The translations under genes and the position numbers were made by a program. Source: Micrococcales bacterium (GTDB taxonomy: Bacteria; Actinomycetota; Actinomycetes; S36-B12; UBA10799). Taken from it: a stretch of 64,000 nucleotides of DNA. The notes under the pieces were generated by a model that saw only the letters and a program-made list of their open reading frames with translations, had not been told where the DNA came from and ran no database searches. The stretch is from positions 62,001-126,000 of the forward strand of contig JADJCR010000004.1 of assembly GCA_016703125.1 (NCBI GenBank). Direction: 5' to 3'. The first letter of the stretch is position 1, and each line of letters starts with the position of its first letter. Below, one piece after another: positions 48,253 to 58,242 of the stretch.

Positions 48253-49054
48253 ATGAGCACCCTTCGCGTCGGCAGTTACAACATCCTGCACGGCATGCGC
48301 GTGCTCGGCGGTGCACGCGAGGGCGACACCGATGCGTTGCGAGCTGCCGTCGCTGCACTGGATGTCGACGTGCTCGGCATGCAGGAGGTCGATGCCGCGC
48401 AGCCCCGTAGCGCGATGGCGGACCAGACCGCCGTCGCCGCCGACACCCTGGGGGCCGCTCATTGGCGCTTCGTGCCGACCGTCGTCGGCACTCCGGGCCC
48501 GGCTGCGGACTTCCGGGCGAGCACCGCCGACGACGTGGCAGCGGCTGCGCGCGGACAGTTCACCGCACCGCTGTACGGCGTCGGGCTCGTGAGCCGGATC
48601 CCGGTGCGCGAGTGGCGGCATGATCATGCCTCCGGCGCCCATGACACTCCCGCTGCTCGTCCCCGGGAACCCGCGCCCGCGCATCCTGCGGGTCCCGGAC
48701 GAACCCCGGGCGGCGGTGGCTGTGGTCCTGGACCTGCCCACCCCCGTGACCGTTGCCACCGTTCACCTGTCCTTCGTGCCGGTGGCCAACATCCGGCAAC
48801 TGCGCCGGGTGCGCGACTGGCTGGCGACCATGCCCCGGCCCATGGTCCTGCTCGGGGACTTCAACATGCCCGGGCGCATCCCGGCAAGGGTGACCCGCTG
48901 GCACCAGGTCGAACTCGGCCCGACATACCCGGTCTTCCGGCCACGGGTCCGCTTCGACCACATCCTGACCGACGGCTTGCGTGCCACCCGCGCGGACGTT
49001 CACCCGCTGCCGGTGTCCGATCACTGCGCGGTCACCGCAACGCTGTCGGTCTGA
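48253..49054 (+). pseudogene. Endonuclease/exonuclease/phosphatase family gene with a frameshift
   Basis: From ATG 48253 about 120 codons encode the start of an EEP-fold protein (LRVGSYNILHGMR, DVDVLGMQEVDAAQP, GVGLVSRIPVREWR). The frame then loses homology at about 48614-48620. The rest continues in another frame from PPAPMTLPLLVP through VATVHLSFVPVANIRQLRRV, VLLGDFNMPG, FDHILTD and SDHCAVTATLSV to the stop at 49054. One extra base in CGGC(A)TGATC explains the break. Both halves hold catalytic residues (Asn, Glu, His, Asp), so the intact enzyme would be about 266 residues. Mutation or sequencing error both fit. The 3' end overlaps adnB by 34 bp. Confidence 0.82.
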
Positions 49055-52000
49055 AGGTCGCGCAGGACCTCCGCGAGGGCGTCCTGGTCGAGCATCGGGG
49101 GGCGGACGACCTGACCGTCGCGTACGTACACGAAAGCCGTGCGCACCTGCTCCACCGGCACCCCTACCTGCTGGGCCCAGCCCAAACGGTAGATCGACAG
49201 CTGCAAGGGGTCGGCGGTCTGGTGCCGGTTGGTCTTCCAGTCCACCACCTCCCAGGTGCCGTCCGCGTGGCGATACACCGCGTCGATCACCGCGCGCACC
49301 ACCATCCCGGACACCCGCAGGGCGATCTCGACCTCCGTGCCGTCCGGGGTCATCCGGGCATATTCGGTGCCGAGGTAGCCCTCGATCAGCGCCGCCAGTT
49401 CGGGATCACCGGCCAACTCCGCGTCCTCGGCCAGGTCCCACTCGGGGATCAGTGTCAGCTGTTCGGCCGACGCCGCGACCCACTGGTGGAACGCCGTGCC
49501 GCGCACCGCTGACGCCGGGGTGATCCTGGGCATCGGGCGGGCCAGATCGCGCGCAAGGGCATCCGGATCGGCCACTGCGCGCATCAGCAGGGAGGCACTG
49601 AGCACCGCGGGCAGCTCCACCTCCCCGACCGGCTGCGACTGTTCGTACTCCCGTCGCACGACTGCTTCGATGTCGGCGTCGAGACGCGCTAGTCGCTCCG
49701 ACTCCGCGAGGGTCAGCATCCCCGCCTCGCCAGTCGGCGCGCTCACATCCGCGTACACCTCCTCCGCCGACGGCCACTGCACGTCACCGGTGGCCAGTGC
49801 GGGTGCGGCGTCCGCCGGTTGCTCGACCCAGGGCGCGCACTCCACCGCGGCGACCTCAGCCACCGTCGTCAGGTACTGGCTCGCAGCGCGCAGCCGTCCG
49901 CTGTGCGACCAGTGATGCCCCGACACGAACAACTGCTGGCGCGCCCGTGTCAGCGCCACGTAGGCCAACCGGTTCTCCTCCCACGCGTCGTGCTGGGCGT
50001 ACTGCTGCTTCAGGTTCTTCTGGGCGTCCCGGAAACCTCCGGCGAACACGCCGCCGGCATCGGTCCAGCCAGGAAGGGCGGGCAGCCGGTCTCGGTCTCC
50101 GCGCAAGGCGTGGGGCAGGACCTCGTAATGCGTGGTCCACAGCGGTCGACCCTGCGACGACGGGAAGATTCCCTCGCACAGTGCGGGCACGAAAACGCAG
50201 TCCCACTCCAGGCCTTTGGCCCGGTGGACGGTCATCACACGCACGACCTGCCCACGGATCGGGAAGTCGGTGTCGGGGGTCTCGTCCAGACTCTCGGCGA
50301 AGGCCAGCCAGCGCAGAAAGGCCGACACCGACGGGTCGTCATGCGCGGCGCGATAGGCCGCTATCACGTCGAACAGTGCCGCCAGCCCGTCGATGCGGGA
50401 GGCCGCATCGGGGCCGAGACGCACCTCGACCGCCAGGCCGCTGATCTCCACCACCCGGTGTGCGGCCTCCTCGATGCCGGCCACCAGCGCAGGGCGCATG
50501 GTGTCGAGATGGGCGGTGAACCGCCGTAGGCGCTCGCGCGCCTCGACACTGACGTGCGGGCCGGGATCGTAGACGGCCTCGAGCAGGCTGACCACGTCCA
50601 CGGGATCCACCTGGGCCACGGCGTCCCTGAGTGCCGCCGGGAAGTCCGCGTCGTCCTCACCGGTCCTGCCGCCCACCAGGTCGCGGGCGCGACGCCCGAG
50701 CACCGCCAGATCGTTGGGACCGATGCGCCACTGCGGTCCCGTCAGCAGCCGGACCAGAGCCGCACTGTCCGCGGACTCCAGTACCCGCAGCATGCACAGG
50801 ACCTCGACCACCTCCGGCTGATGGAGAACCGAACCCAGGGACGCCGCCGCCGTGGGGATGCCCGCCTGCCGCAGCTCCAGCGCCACCAGTCGGACGAATT
50901 CGTTCGTCCGGCACAACACGGCGATCTCGTCCGGGCACTGACCAGCGCCGATCAGTTCCCGGATGCGGTCGACCAGCCAAGCGACCTCGTCGCGCCAACT
51001 GTCGTGCAGTGAGGCGAAAACCTGCCCGCTGCCAGCCCCACCCGCCTGCAGGACGTCGACGCCGGGATGCTGGGCGCGCACGTCGGCAGCTACAGCGTTG
51101 GCCGCGTCCAGGATCACCGACCCCGAGCGGCGGTTGATCGTCAGAGTGGTGGCAGGCGCCTGCCCGACGGCAGTGGCGAAGTGCTCGCGGAAACCGTCGA
51201 TATTGGCCACAGATGCCCCCCGCCATCCGTAGATCGCCTGCAAGGGGTCGCCGACCGCCGTCAAGGGATGGCCGTCGGCGAAGAGGTTCTGCAACATCAG
51301 CCTCTGTGCCACGGAGGTGTCCTGGTACTCGTCGACGAGTACCACGGCGAACCGTTCACGCTGGTCGCGCCGGACCTGTTCCACCTCGGTGATGGCCACA
51401 GCCAAGCGCATGAGGTCGGCGAAGCTCACCACAGCGTCGCGAGCCCGATCGGCCCTGACCTCCTCGACCACCTGCGAGACGAGCAGTCGCTTTCGCGTCG
51501 CGGCGAGCGCGTCGCGCGCCGGGGCGCCGGGCTCGTCGACCAACGCCTCGAGAAGACGCTGATCGTGCGCGCGCAACGCCTCCGGTGTGACGAGGTGTTC
51601 GGACAACTCGTCGTCAAGGCGCGCGACCCGATCGCTGACCGTGCGGATCACGGCGGTCCCGAGATCCTCGCAGCGCACCCGACTGGCCGCGACGGCGCGA
51701 TACGTGCGCACTGCGAGATCGGTGGGACTCAGCAGCGCCGCGGACGGTTCCGCGCCGACCAGGAGGCCCCACTGCGACAGCAGGTCCATCGCGAAGGCGT
51801 GGTACGTCTGGATCGTCGGCTCAGCGGTGTCGTCGTGCCCCGGTTCCCGGATCTGGGACAGCAGCATCCGGATCCGGGCGGCCAACTCACCGGCCGCCTT
51901 GTTCGTGAACGTCAGGCCGAGCACCTGCTCGGGCCGGACCGCACCCGAACCGACGAGCCAGACCACGCGGGCGGCCATCACTGCGGTCTTTCCCGAACCG

Positions 52001-52107
52001 GCGCCGGCCAGCACGAGCAGCGGGCCATCCAACGGGGCACTGATGGCGCGCCACTGTTCGTCACTGGGCGTGAAACCCAAGATCTGCGCCAAGTGCTCAG
52101 GGGTCAC
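49021..52107 (-). CDS. adnB: AdnB subunit of the AdnAB helicase-nuclease
   Basis: This 1028-residue protein has a complete UvrD-type motor and a C-terminal RecB-like nuclease. Motor motifs are Walker A AGAGSGKT (Lys40), VVLVDEYQDTSVAQ, GDPLQAIYGWRGA, VMTVHRAKGLEWD and ALTRARQQL. The nuclease shows VIDAVYRH followed by VVDWKTN (Asp956, Lys958). In mycobacteria AdnA-AdnB resects double-strand breaks; the AdnB motor is dominant. GTG 52107 overlaps the adnA stop by 4 bp. It corresponds to Rv3201c. Confidence 0.93.
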   Translation of the reverse strand: MTPEHLAQILGFTPSDEQWRAISAPLDGPLLVLAGAGSGKTAVMAARVVWLVGSGAVRPEQVLGLTFTNKAAGELAARIRMLLSQIREPGHDDTAEPTIQTYHAFAMDLLSQWGLLVGAEPSAALLSPTDLAVRTYRAVAASRVRCEDLGTAVIRTVSDRVARLDDELSEHLVTPEALRAHDQRLLEALVDEPGAPARDALAATRKRLLVSQVVEEVRADRARDAVVSFADLMRLAVAITEVEQVRRDQRERFAVVLVDEYQDTSVAQRLMLQNLFADGHPLTAVGDPLQAIYGWRGASVANIDGFREHFATAVGQAPATTLTINRRSGSVILDAANAVAADVRAQHPGVDVLQAGGAGSGQVFASLHDSWRDEVAWLVDRIRELIGAGQCPDEIAVLCRTNEFVRLVALELRQAGIPTAAASLGSVLHQPEVVEVLCMLRVLESADSAALVRLLTGPQWRIGPNDLAVLGRRARDLVGGRTGEDDADFPAALRDAVAQVDPVDVVSLLEAVYDPGPHVSVEARERLRRFTAHLDTMRPALVAGIEEAAHRVVEISGLAVEVRLGPDAASRIDGLAALFDVIAAYRAAHDDPSVSAFLRWLAFAESLDETPDTDFPIRGQVVRVMTVHRAKGLEWDCVFVPALCEGIFPSSQGRPLWTTHYEVLPHALRGDRDRLPALPGWTDAGGVFAGGFRDAQKNLKQQYAQHDAWEENRLAYVALTRARQQLFVSGHHWSHSGRLRAASQYLTTVAEVAAVECAPWVEQPADAAPALATGDVQWPSAEEVYADVSAPTGEAGMLTLAESERLARLDADIEAVVRREYEQSQPVGEVELPAVLSASLLMRAVADPDALARDLARPMPRITPASAVRGTAFHQWVAASAEQLTLIPEWDLAEDAELAGDPELAALIEGYLGTEYARMTPDGTEVEIALRVSGMVVRAVIDAVYRHADGTWEVVDWKTNRHQTADPLQLSIYRLGWAQQVGVPVEQVRTAFVYVRDGQVVRPPMLDQDALAEVLRDLQTDSVAVTAQ

Positions 52108-55100
52108 GGCCGCACCTCCGCGCCACGCGGGTCGGCCGGACACGAGTCCGCCACCAGGCAGGTCCGGCAGCCGTCGGCGGGACGGGCGACCGCGATCTCG
52201 GCCCGCAGCCCCGCCGCGGCAGCGTCGAGGATCTCCGGGAGCCACGACAGATCCGGATCGTCCTGGCGCATGACCCGCGCACCGGGCTCGTGCTGTCCCC
52301 GGGGCGGGTCATCGCGCAGGAACAGCAACTGGGCGATCGCGCGGCCCGCGTCCCCCAGGCCGCCGAGTTCGGCGACCCAGCGGTACAGGCCCATCTGTAA
52401 GTGTCCGGCGGCCGCTTCCCGGGTGATCTTCTTGCCCGTCTTGAAATCCGTGATGACGGTCTGGCCCGCCACCCGGTCGAGGCGGTCCACCGTGCCGTGC
52501 ACGCGCAACGACTCCCCCGAAGGCAGGTCGACGTCCTGTGAGAACTCGGTCTCCGCCCCGATGAACTCCCCGGGCGTCTGCCGCAACCAGGCGATCAGCC
52601 GTACGGTTGCCTGCTGCGCCTGATCACGCTCGAAACGCGACTGCCAGCCCGGTTCGTAGCCAACCGCATGCCACACGGAGTCGAGCACGCGTTGCACCTC
52701 CGACTCATCGGGGGGCAGATCGCCGGCAGCGATGGCCTGCGCGCACAGATGCAGCAGATTGCCGAACGCCAAGCGCGTGGTGGTGGTCTGCGTCACGGCG
52801 GTCCGCTTCTCGAAGAACCACCTGCGCGGGCACTTGACGTAACTGTCGATACCGGACGCCGAGATCGGCAGCGGTGCGTCCGGGTCGAACCAGGGCGTCG
52901 GGTTCCTGGTCCAGGGCCGGTGTCCCCACCAGGTGTCCGGATCGGCCCAGGGGAAGACGTGCTGGCCGCGTGCGTCTGCGACCTCGCGCAGGTCCTGGAG
53001 TCGTTCCCAGACCGAGGCGCGTAGCGCCGGGGACGACTGCGGGTCGGTCAGGATCTGGCGCAACCCGGCCACCACCCCCACCGGTGTGAGCGGGCGGCCG
53101 GGGCGGCCGGGCACGGACACCACCGGCGTGGTCCCGGCGGCGAGTCCGAGGTAGGTGGAGGGGGTCGGGCCGTCCTGGGTAGTGCTGTCGACCGCAGCCA
53201 CCAGCAGGGCGCGGGAGGCGCGCGTGCACGCCACGAAGAACAGTCGTCGCTCCTCGAGCATCCGCTGCTCGCGCCACCCGGCGTCCGGTGTCCGCCCGAA
53301 CAGGGCCGCGCGTGGCCGCAGATCCGGCCATAGACCCTCCTGCACGCCGGCGATGACCACCAACGGCCACTGGCTGCCTTTGGCCCGATGAGCGGTCAGC
53401 AGCCGGACGGCCTCCCGGTTCCACGACTTCTGCAGGTCCGGTGCCGCCGGTATCACCTGCTCGTCGAGTTGGGTGAGGAAGTCGGCAGGTGTCCGCACCG
53501 ACTCGAAGGCCCGGTCCATCCGCTCAGCATGGTCGAACAGTTCCATCACGGCGTCGAGCGCCTGATTGGCCTCCCGCGCCCGCCGGCCACCGGCCAGCGC
53601 CTCCCGGCGCAGATGGTCCGGCCACGACGTGGCCCGCCACACCAGGTCGAGGATGCGCGCCGGCGAAGCCCCGCTCGCCGCAGCCTCGCAGGCCCGCTCG
53701 ACGATCCCTGACAGGGATACCACCGGCTCGGCCAGCACCCGGTCCACGCCGTCCACGGCGGCCGGGTCGCGCACCGCATCGGCGATCAACTGGTGCGACG
53801 ACCCCGGCGCCGCATCCCCCGCCTCAGCGGCTCGCCGGCGCACCTCGCGACCGAGCCGAGCCACCCGCCGGGCGTCGAGCCCGCCGAGCGGGGAGCACAG
53901 CAGAGACACGGCGCGCTCTGCGGTCAGCCCGCCGTCGACGTCCCCGGCGACGCGCAGCATGTCCAGCAACGGACGCACCGCCGGCGTCGAGGCCAGTGGA
54001 AGGTCGTCCCGGGCGATCTCCACCGGGATCCCCGCCGCCGCCAGCGCCCGTTGCAGTACCGGCAGGTCGCGGCGACCCGACCGGACCAGGATCGCCATGT
54101 CCGACCAAGGCAGGCACAGGCCGGGGAACACCTCGGAGGCACCGGCATGCACCCGGCGCAGTTGATCCGCCAGGTGATCTGCCTGTGCCGCCTCCGACTC
54201 GAACACCCGGAAGGCGGTCCGGCCCTCCGGGTCACCGGCGGGCTGCGGCGACCGGTGCGAGATGACCGCCTCCATGCCCACTCCGGGCAGGGCGTTCTTC
54301 GGCACCACCCTGGCCGCCACCTCTGCGATCGCCGGGCCGAACCGACGCGTCGCGCCCAGCGCGATCGTGGTACAGGAAGGCAGCCCGAATGCCTCCTCGA
54401 ACCGCAGGATGCCGTCGGCGTCGGCCCCCCGGAAGCCATAGATCGCCTGATCCGGATCGCCCACCGCGACGACCTGGGCACCATGCGCGGCCAGTTCCCG
54501 GAGCAACACGATCTGAGCAGGGTCGGTGTCCTGGTACTCGTCGACATAGATCGTGCGCAGTTCGCGCACCGCCCGGGGGGCATGCCAGCGCGCCACGTCG
54601 GTTGCCCGGGCGATGAGTTCGGCGTAGTCCACGGTGCCTGCCAGTCCGAGGATGTCCAGGTATTCCGCATAGACCCCGGCCGCCCCGCTGGTCAACGGCT
54701 CGTCGGCCACCACCTCCCCGGGGGAGGCTGCGCGCGCCTGCGCCCCGCTGATGAACCCACGCATCTCCTCTGTCAGACCGCGGCTGTGTCGAGCCGCCTC
54801 GAGCTGGGCGGGCAAGTGCCGTGAGGTGCGCAGGATGTCGCGCAGCACCGTCTCCTGCTCGGGAGAACCCATCAGCCGGATGTGCGGGTCGTGCGCCTGG
54901 ACCAGGCGCAGGGCCAGTGCGTGGAAGGTGGTGGCCACTGGGACCGGGCCGTCGCCGGTGGTCAGCCGGGTCCGCAGCTCGCGGGCAGCGAGCCGGCCAT
55001 ACGTCAGCAGCAGGATCGACCCTGGGGGCTGTCCGTCACGGATGCGGCGCTGGACGGCCTCGACGATGACGCTGGTCTTCCCAGTCCCGGGTCCGGCCAG

Positions 55101-55208
55101 GACTCGCAGATTCCCGTGTTCGTGTTCGATCACCGCCCGCTGCGCGGCGTCGGGGACGAACCGCACAGCGCGCGCATGCGGACGCCGCAGTCGAATCCGG
55201 TGAGCCAT
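52104..55208 (-). CDS. adnA: AdnA subunit of the AdnAB helicase-nuclease
   Basis: This 1034-residue protein has an N-terminal motor (AGPGTGKTS, Lys44; TIYVDEYQDTDPAQ; GDPDQAIYGFRGAD; RLLTAHRAKGSQW). Its C-terminal nuclease (TVITDFKTGKK) is bracketed by four cysteines: one in YVKCPRRWFF and Cys1014, Cys1017 and Cys1023 (CRTCLVADSC). That is the AddB/AdnA iron-sulfur nuclease arrangement. Motor VI (FFVACTRASRALL) is present. It pairs with AdnB, whose gene it overlaps by 4 bp. ATG 55208 is chosen over an upstream frame extension because family members start near MxHxIRLRR. It corresponds to Rv3202c. Confidence 0.93.
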   Translation of the reverse strand: MAHRIRLRRPHARAVRFVPDAAQRAVIEHEHGNLRVLAGPGTGKTSVIVEAVQRRIRDGQPPGSILLLTYGRLAARELRTRLTTGDGPVPVATTFHALALRLVQAHDPHIRLMGSPEQETVLRDILRTSRHLPAQLEAARHSRGLTEEMRGFISGAQARAASPGEVVADEPLTSGAAGVYAEYLDILGLAGTVDYAELIARATDVARWHAPRAVRELRTIYVDEYQDTDPAQIVLLRELAAHGAQVVAVGDPDQAIYGFRGADADGILRFEEAFGLPSCTTIALGATRRFGPAIAEVAARVVPKNALPGVGMEAVISHRSPQPAGDPEGRTAFRVFESEAAQADHLADQLRRVHAGASEVFPGLCLPWSDMAILVRSGRRDLPVLQRALAAAGIPVEIARDDLPLASTPAVRPLLDMLRVAGDVDGGLTAERAVSLLCSPLGGLDARRVARLGREVRRRAAEAGDAAPGSSHQLIADAVRDPAAVDGVDRVLAEPVVSLSGIVERACEAAASGASPARILDLVWRATSWPDHLRREALAGGRRAREANQALDAVMELFDHAERMDRAFESVRTPADFLTQLDEQVIPAAPDLQKSWNREAVRLLTAHRAKGSQWPLVVIAGVQEGLWPDLRPRAALFGRTPDAGWREQRMLEERRLFFVACTRASRALLVAAVDSTTQDGPTPSTYLGLAAGTTPVVSVPGRPGRPLTPVGVVAGLRQILTDPQSSPALRASVWERLQDLREVADARGQHVFPWADPDTWWGHRPWTRNPTPWFDPDAPLPISASGIDSYVKCPRRWFFEKRTAVTQTTTTRLAFGNLLHLCAQAIAAGDLPPDESEVQRVLDSVWHAVGYEPGWQSRFERDQAQQATVRLIAWLRQTPGEFIGAETEFSQDVDLPSGESLRVHGTVDRLDRVAGQTVITDFKTGKKITREAAAGHLQMGLYRWVAELGGLGDAGRAIAQLLFLRDDPPRGQHEPGARVMRQDDPDLSWLPEILDAAAAGLRAEIAVARPADGCRTCLVADSCPADPRGAEVRP

Positions 55209-55323
55209 GGCCACAGCACACCACAGGGGTGCGACAGGCTCTGGGACGGACTGCACCCACGGGGGAGGTCACGTGCCGCTGTCACCGTCGAGGGGCGGGC
55301 GCCGCGTCTGACACCATGCAGGG

Positions 55324-57936
55324 GTGACCAATGGCGACTCCTTCCCCCAGGAGTCCGGACCCGCGGGCGCCCCGCCGGGACCGGATGGTGCCGGCGATCA
55401 CCCCACCGTGCGCCTCGGCGCCACGCCCGGCCCGGACACCATGGACGCCACCCGGTCACTGCAGAGCCCGGTGGCCCCCGAGCCGGTCCCGGAACCCTGG
55501 GTTCCGCCTGCGACCCCGGTCGACGAGGAACGCGTTCATGCGCCACCGCCGGCCCCACCGGCGCGCGATCCCGACCTGGAGACAGTCGTCATCGAGGCCG
55601 ACGTCATCCCACGCAGGCTGCGACGACCCATCGATCTGTTGCGACTGCTGTCCGCGTTCGGCTTGGCAGCGGTGATCCTGGGCGTGGCCTACTTCGCCTC
55701 CGCGGCGGCGGCCGGCCTCGAGAGCGACCTCACGAAGGCCTCGGACAGCATCCCGGGTGTGATCGTGGTGGCGGCCAACGTGATCGGTCTGCTCGGTGTG
55801 CTGGTCCTGCCGATCGCTGCGGCGTTCGACCTGATGATCCGCCGGCGGGGCCGGATGCTGGCCGAGGCACTGGCCGGACTGGTGACCGCCGTGCTGCTCA
55901 CCTCGGCCATCGCCTGGGTGATCACCCGCTACCCGAACCCCCGCCTGCTGCTCACCCTCACCGGGCAGGAGACGCCTGGCCAACTGCCGCCGCTCAATGC
56001 GATCCTGGCCGGACTGGTCGCTTTCATCACGATCGCCCGGCTCATCGAGCGCCCCCGGTTCGGCCCCGTGTCCATCGTGGTCGTGGGGGCCATCGTGCTG
56101 GCGAACATCGTCACCGGTGGGACCACCGCCACCGCACTGGCCCTGTCGATCCTGCTGGGGTGGGTCGTGGGCCTGGCGATGCGTTACTTGTTGGGAACTC
56201 CGACCACGCGACCGAGCGGCTTGGCCGTCGCCACGGCGTTGGAGGAGGTTGGATACCCGGTGACGGTTCTGCGCGCACACCGGGAATTCAGCGCGGGCCG
56301 CCGCTACGTCGCCACCACCCGCGGCGGGGAGACGCTCAACGTTCTGGTCCTCGACCGGGACCTTGAGGGCGCCGGCGTGGCGGCCAGTATCTGGCGCACG
56401 TTGCGGGTGCGAGACGACAGCACGCCGTCCCGGCTGAGCATGCGCAGGAGGCTGGAACGCACCGCTCTGCAGGCCTACGCCGGTCAGGCAGCGGGCGCCC
56501 CCACCCCGGAACTGCTCGCGGCCGTCCAGGTCGGGGAGGACGCTGCCCTGCTGGCGTTCCCCCGCATCGACGGCCGGACATTTGCCGAGATCGGGGCGGA
56601 GCTCACCGACGCGGACCTCGACAACGCCTGGCGTGCCGTGCGGAGCCTGCACGACCGCGGGATCACCCACCGCTGCCTGACCGCCGGCCATCTGTTGCGC
56701 GACGACACGGGCAAGGTGTGGCTGTTGCACCCCGAGGACGGGTCGGTCGCGTCCAGCGACGTGGCCCAGCGGGTGGATCTGGCCGAGTTGCTCTGCACTC
56801 TGTCGCTGCTCACCAACCCTGACCGAGCGGTCGCGTCCGGGCAGCGCGTGCTGGGGCCGTTGCGCCTGGTCAAGGCCCTGGGGGTGCTGCAACCCATCGC
56901 CCTGTCATCGGAGACGCGCAAAGCCATCCGCCGGCGCAAGGACCTGCTGGTACAACTGCGGGATCTGCTCCTGGAGATGTCCCCGAACCCCAATCCCGAA
57001 CAGGTGGAACTCGAGCGCCTGCGCCCGCGCATGTTGCTCACGGTGGTGGCCGGCACCGTGGCCGGCTACATCCTGTTGACGCAACTGGCCCAGGTGAACC
57101 TGGCAACCCTGCTCACCGATGCGAACTGGGGGTGGGCGTTCGTCGCGCTGCTGCTGTCAGCACTGACCTACATCGCCGCCACGATGGCCCTCGAGGGGTT
57201 CGTGCCCGAGCGCCTGCAGTTCCTCCGGACCTTCCAGGCGCAACTCGCGGCCTCGTTCGCAACGCTGATCTCGCCGCCCACTCTGGGTGCGGTCGCCGTG
57301 AACCTGCGGTACCTGCTGCGCGCTGGGGTCCACCCGGCGCTGGGGGCCGCCAGCGTCGGCGTGTCGCAGGTGATGGCTTTCGTCGTGCACATCCTGCTGC
57401 TGCTGGCGTTCGGCGTTGTCGCCGGAACGCGCCAGGAGAGCGATTTCACGCCCCCGTCCTGGGCCGTCCTGGTCCTGCTCGGCGGGCTGGCGACCGCGGT
57501 GTTCCTCCTCTTGATGCCCTGGACCCGTGCCTGGATCACCCGCCGCATCCGGCCGATCTTCCAGCAGGTCGGGCCGCGGTTGCTGACGCTGCTCCAGCAG
57601 CCGCGCAAACTCGGGATCGGGATCGGTGGCATCGTTCTGCTGAACCTCGGCTACATCGCGTGCCTGGTCGCGTGCGTGTGGGCCTTCGGCGGTTCGGCTC
57701 CCATCGCCGCGATCGCAGTGGTCTATCTCGCAGGGGCGACGATCGGACAGGCCGCGCCCACCCCCGGCGGTCTGGGCGCGGTGGAGGCTGCCCTGTCCGC
57801 GGGTCTGACGGCCGCGGGGATCCCCGGCGGACTGGCGGTCTCCTCGGTGCTGCTGTTCCGGCTGATGACTTTCTGGCTGCCGACCGTGCCCGGCTGGTTC
57901 GCCTTCAACTCGCTGCAGCGCAACAACCTGCTATAG
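55324..57936 (+). CDS. Pseudokinase-linked flippase-like membrane protein (LPG synthase TM domain)
   Basis: This 870-residue protein begins with a Pro-rich cytoplasmic tail of about 90 residues and an N-terminal set of membrane helices. A soluble segment at about 320-540 resembles a protein kinase. The catalytic loop reads HRCLTAGHLL (His449, Cys451), where HRDLxxxN would be expected, so the catalytic Asp and Asn are missing and it is probably a pseudokinase. The C-terminal third is the YbhN/AglD/MprF flippase domain (FLRTFQAQLAASFATLISP, TPGGLGAVEAAL). It may move a lipid-linked sugar or lysyl-lipid under control of the pseudokinase. GTG 55324 lies 6 nt after CACCAT. Confidence 0.88.
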   Translation: MTNGDSFPQESGPAGAPPGPDGAGDHPTVRLGATPGPDTMDATRSLQSPVAPEPVPEPWVPPATPVDEERVHAPPPAPPARDPDLETVVIEADVIPRRLRRPIDLLRLLSAFGLAAVILGVAYFASAAAAGLESDLTKASDSIPGVIVVAANVIGLLGVLVLPIAAAFDLMIRRRGRMLAEALAGLVTAVLLTSAIAWVITRYPNPRLLLTLTGQETPGQLPPLNAILAGLVAFITIARLIERPRFGPVSIVVVGAIVLANIVTGGTTATALALSILLGWVVGLAMRYLLGTPTTRPSGLAVATALEEVGYPVTVLRAHREFSAGRRYVATTRGGETLNVLVLDRDLEGAGVAASIWRTLRVRDDSTPSRLSMRRRLERTALQAYAGQAAGAPTPELLAAVQVGEDAALLAFPRIDGRTFAEIGAELTDADLDNAWRAVRSLHDRGITHRCLTAGHLLRDDTGKVWLLHPEDGSVASSDVAQRVDLAELLCTLSLLTNPDRAVASGQRVLGPLRLVKALGVLQPIALSSETRKAIRRRKDLLVQLRDLLLEMSPNPNPEQVELERLRPRMLLTVVAGTVAGYILLTQLAQVNLATLLTDANWGWAFVALLLSALTYIAATMALEGFVPERLQFLRTFQAQLAASFATLISPPTLGAVAVNLRYLLRAGVHPALGAASVGVSQVMAFVVHILLLLAFGVVAGTRQESDFTPPSWAVLVLLGGLATAVFLLLMPWTRAWITRRIRPIFQQVGPRLLTLLQQPRKLGIGIGGIVLLNLGYIACLVACVWAFGGSAPIAAIAVVYLAGATIGQAAPTPGGLGAVEAALSAGLTAAGIPGGLAVSSVLLFRLMTFWLPTVPGWFAFNSLQRNNLL

Positions 57937-57942
57937 GTGGGC

Positions 57943-58228
57943 GGGCGCGCCCCCGCGATTGCGACGAAGGTACCGGCCCCCCGACCCCGGGTGCGACGAT
58001 GGTGCGCGATCCCGACCCCCTGACCCCGCACCATTGACACAAACCAGCCCCACCGGGCCGCACCATCATCACAATGGGTCCCGAAGTGGGCGCGCCCCCG
58101 CGATTGCGACGAAGGTACCGGCCCCCCGACCCCGGGTGCGACGATGGTGCGCGATCCCGACCCCCTGACCCCGCACCATCGACACAAACCAGCCCCACCG
58201 GGCCGCACCATCATCACAATGGGTCCCG
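57943..58228. repeat. 145-bp tandem intergenic duplication
   Basis: Two copies, starting at GGGCGCGCC 57943 and 58088, repeat with a period of 145 bp. I see one clear internal difference (CCATTGAC versus CCATCGAC) plus a small difference at the junctions. Each copy contains CGATGGTGCG facing CGCACCAT(C/T)G, a 9-10-bp stem, and a second GCACCATCATCAC block. The array fills the gap between the convergent flippase and moeZ genes, so it may act as a doubled terminator. Open frames through it on both strands have no gene-like features. Confidence 0.85.
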
Positions 58229-58242
58229 TGCCGGCGGGCAGG

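Noticed and set aside
44116..49512. Other long open frames opposite or upstream of uvrD2, the acyltransferase and the EEP gene
   Set aside because: They are extensions of real frames into antisense sequence or shadows with Arg/Pro-rich composition; starts were reset using motifs, SD or -10 spacing.
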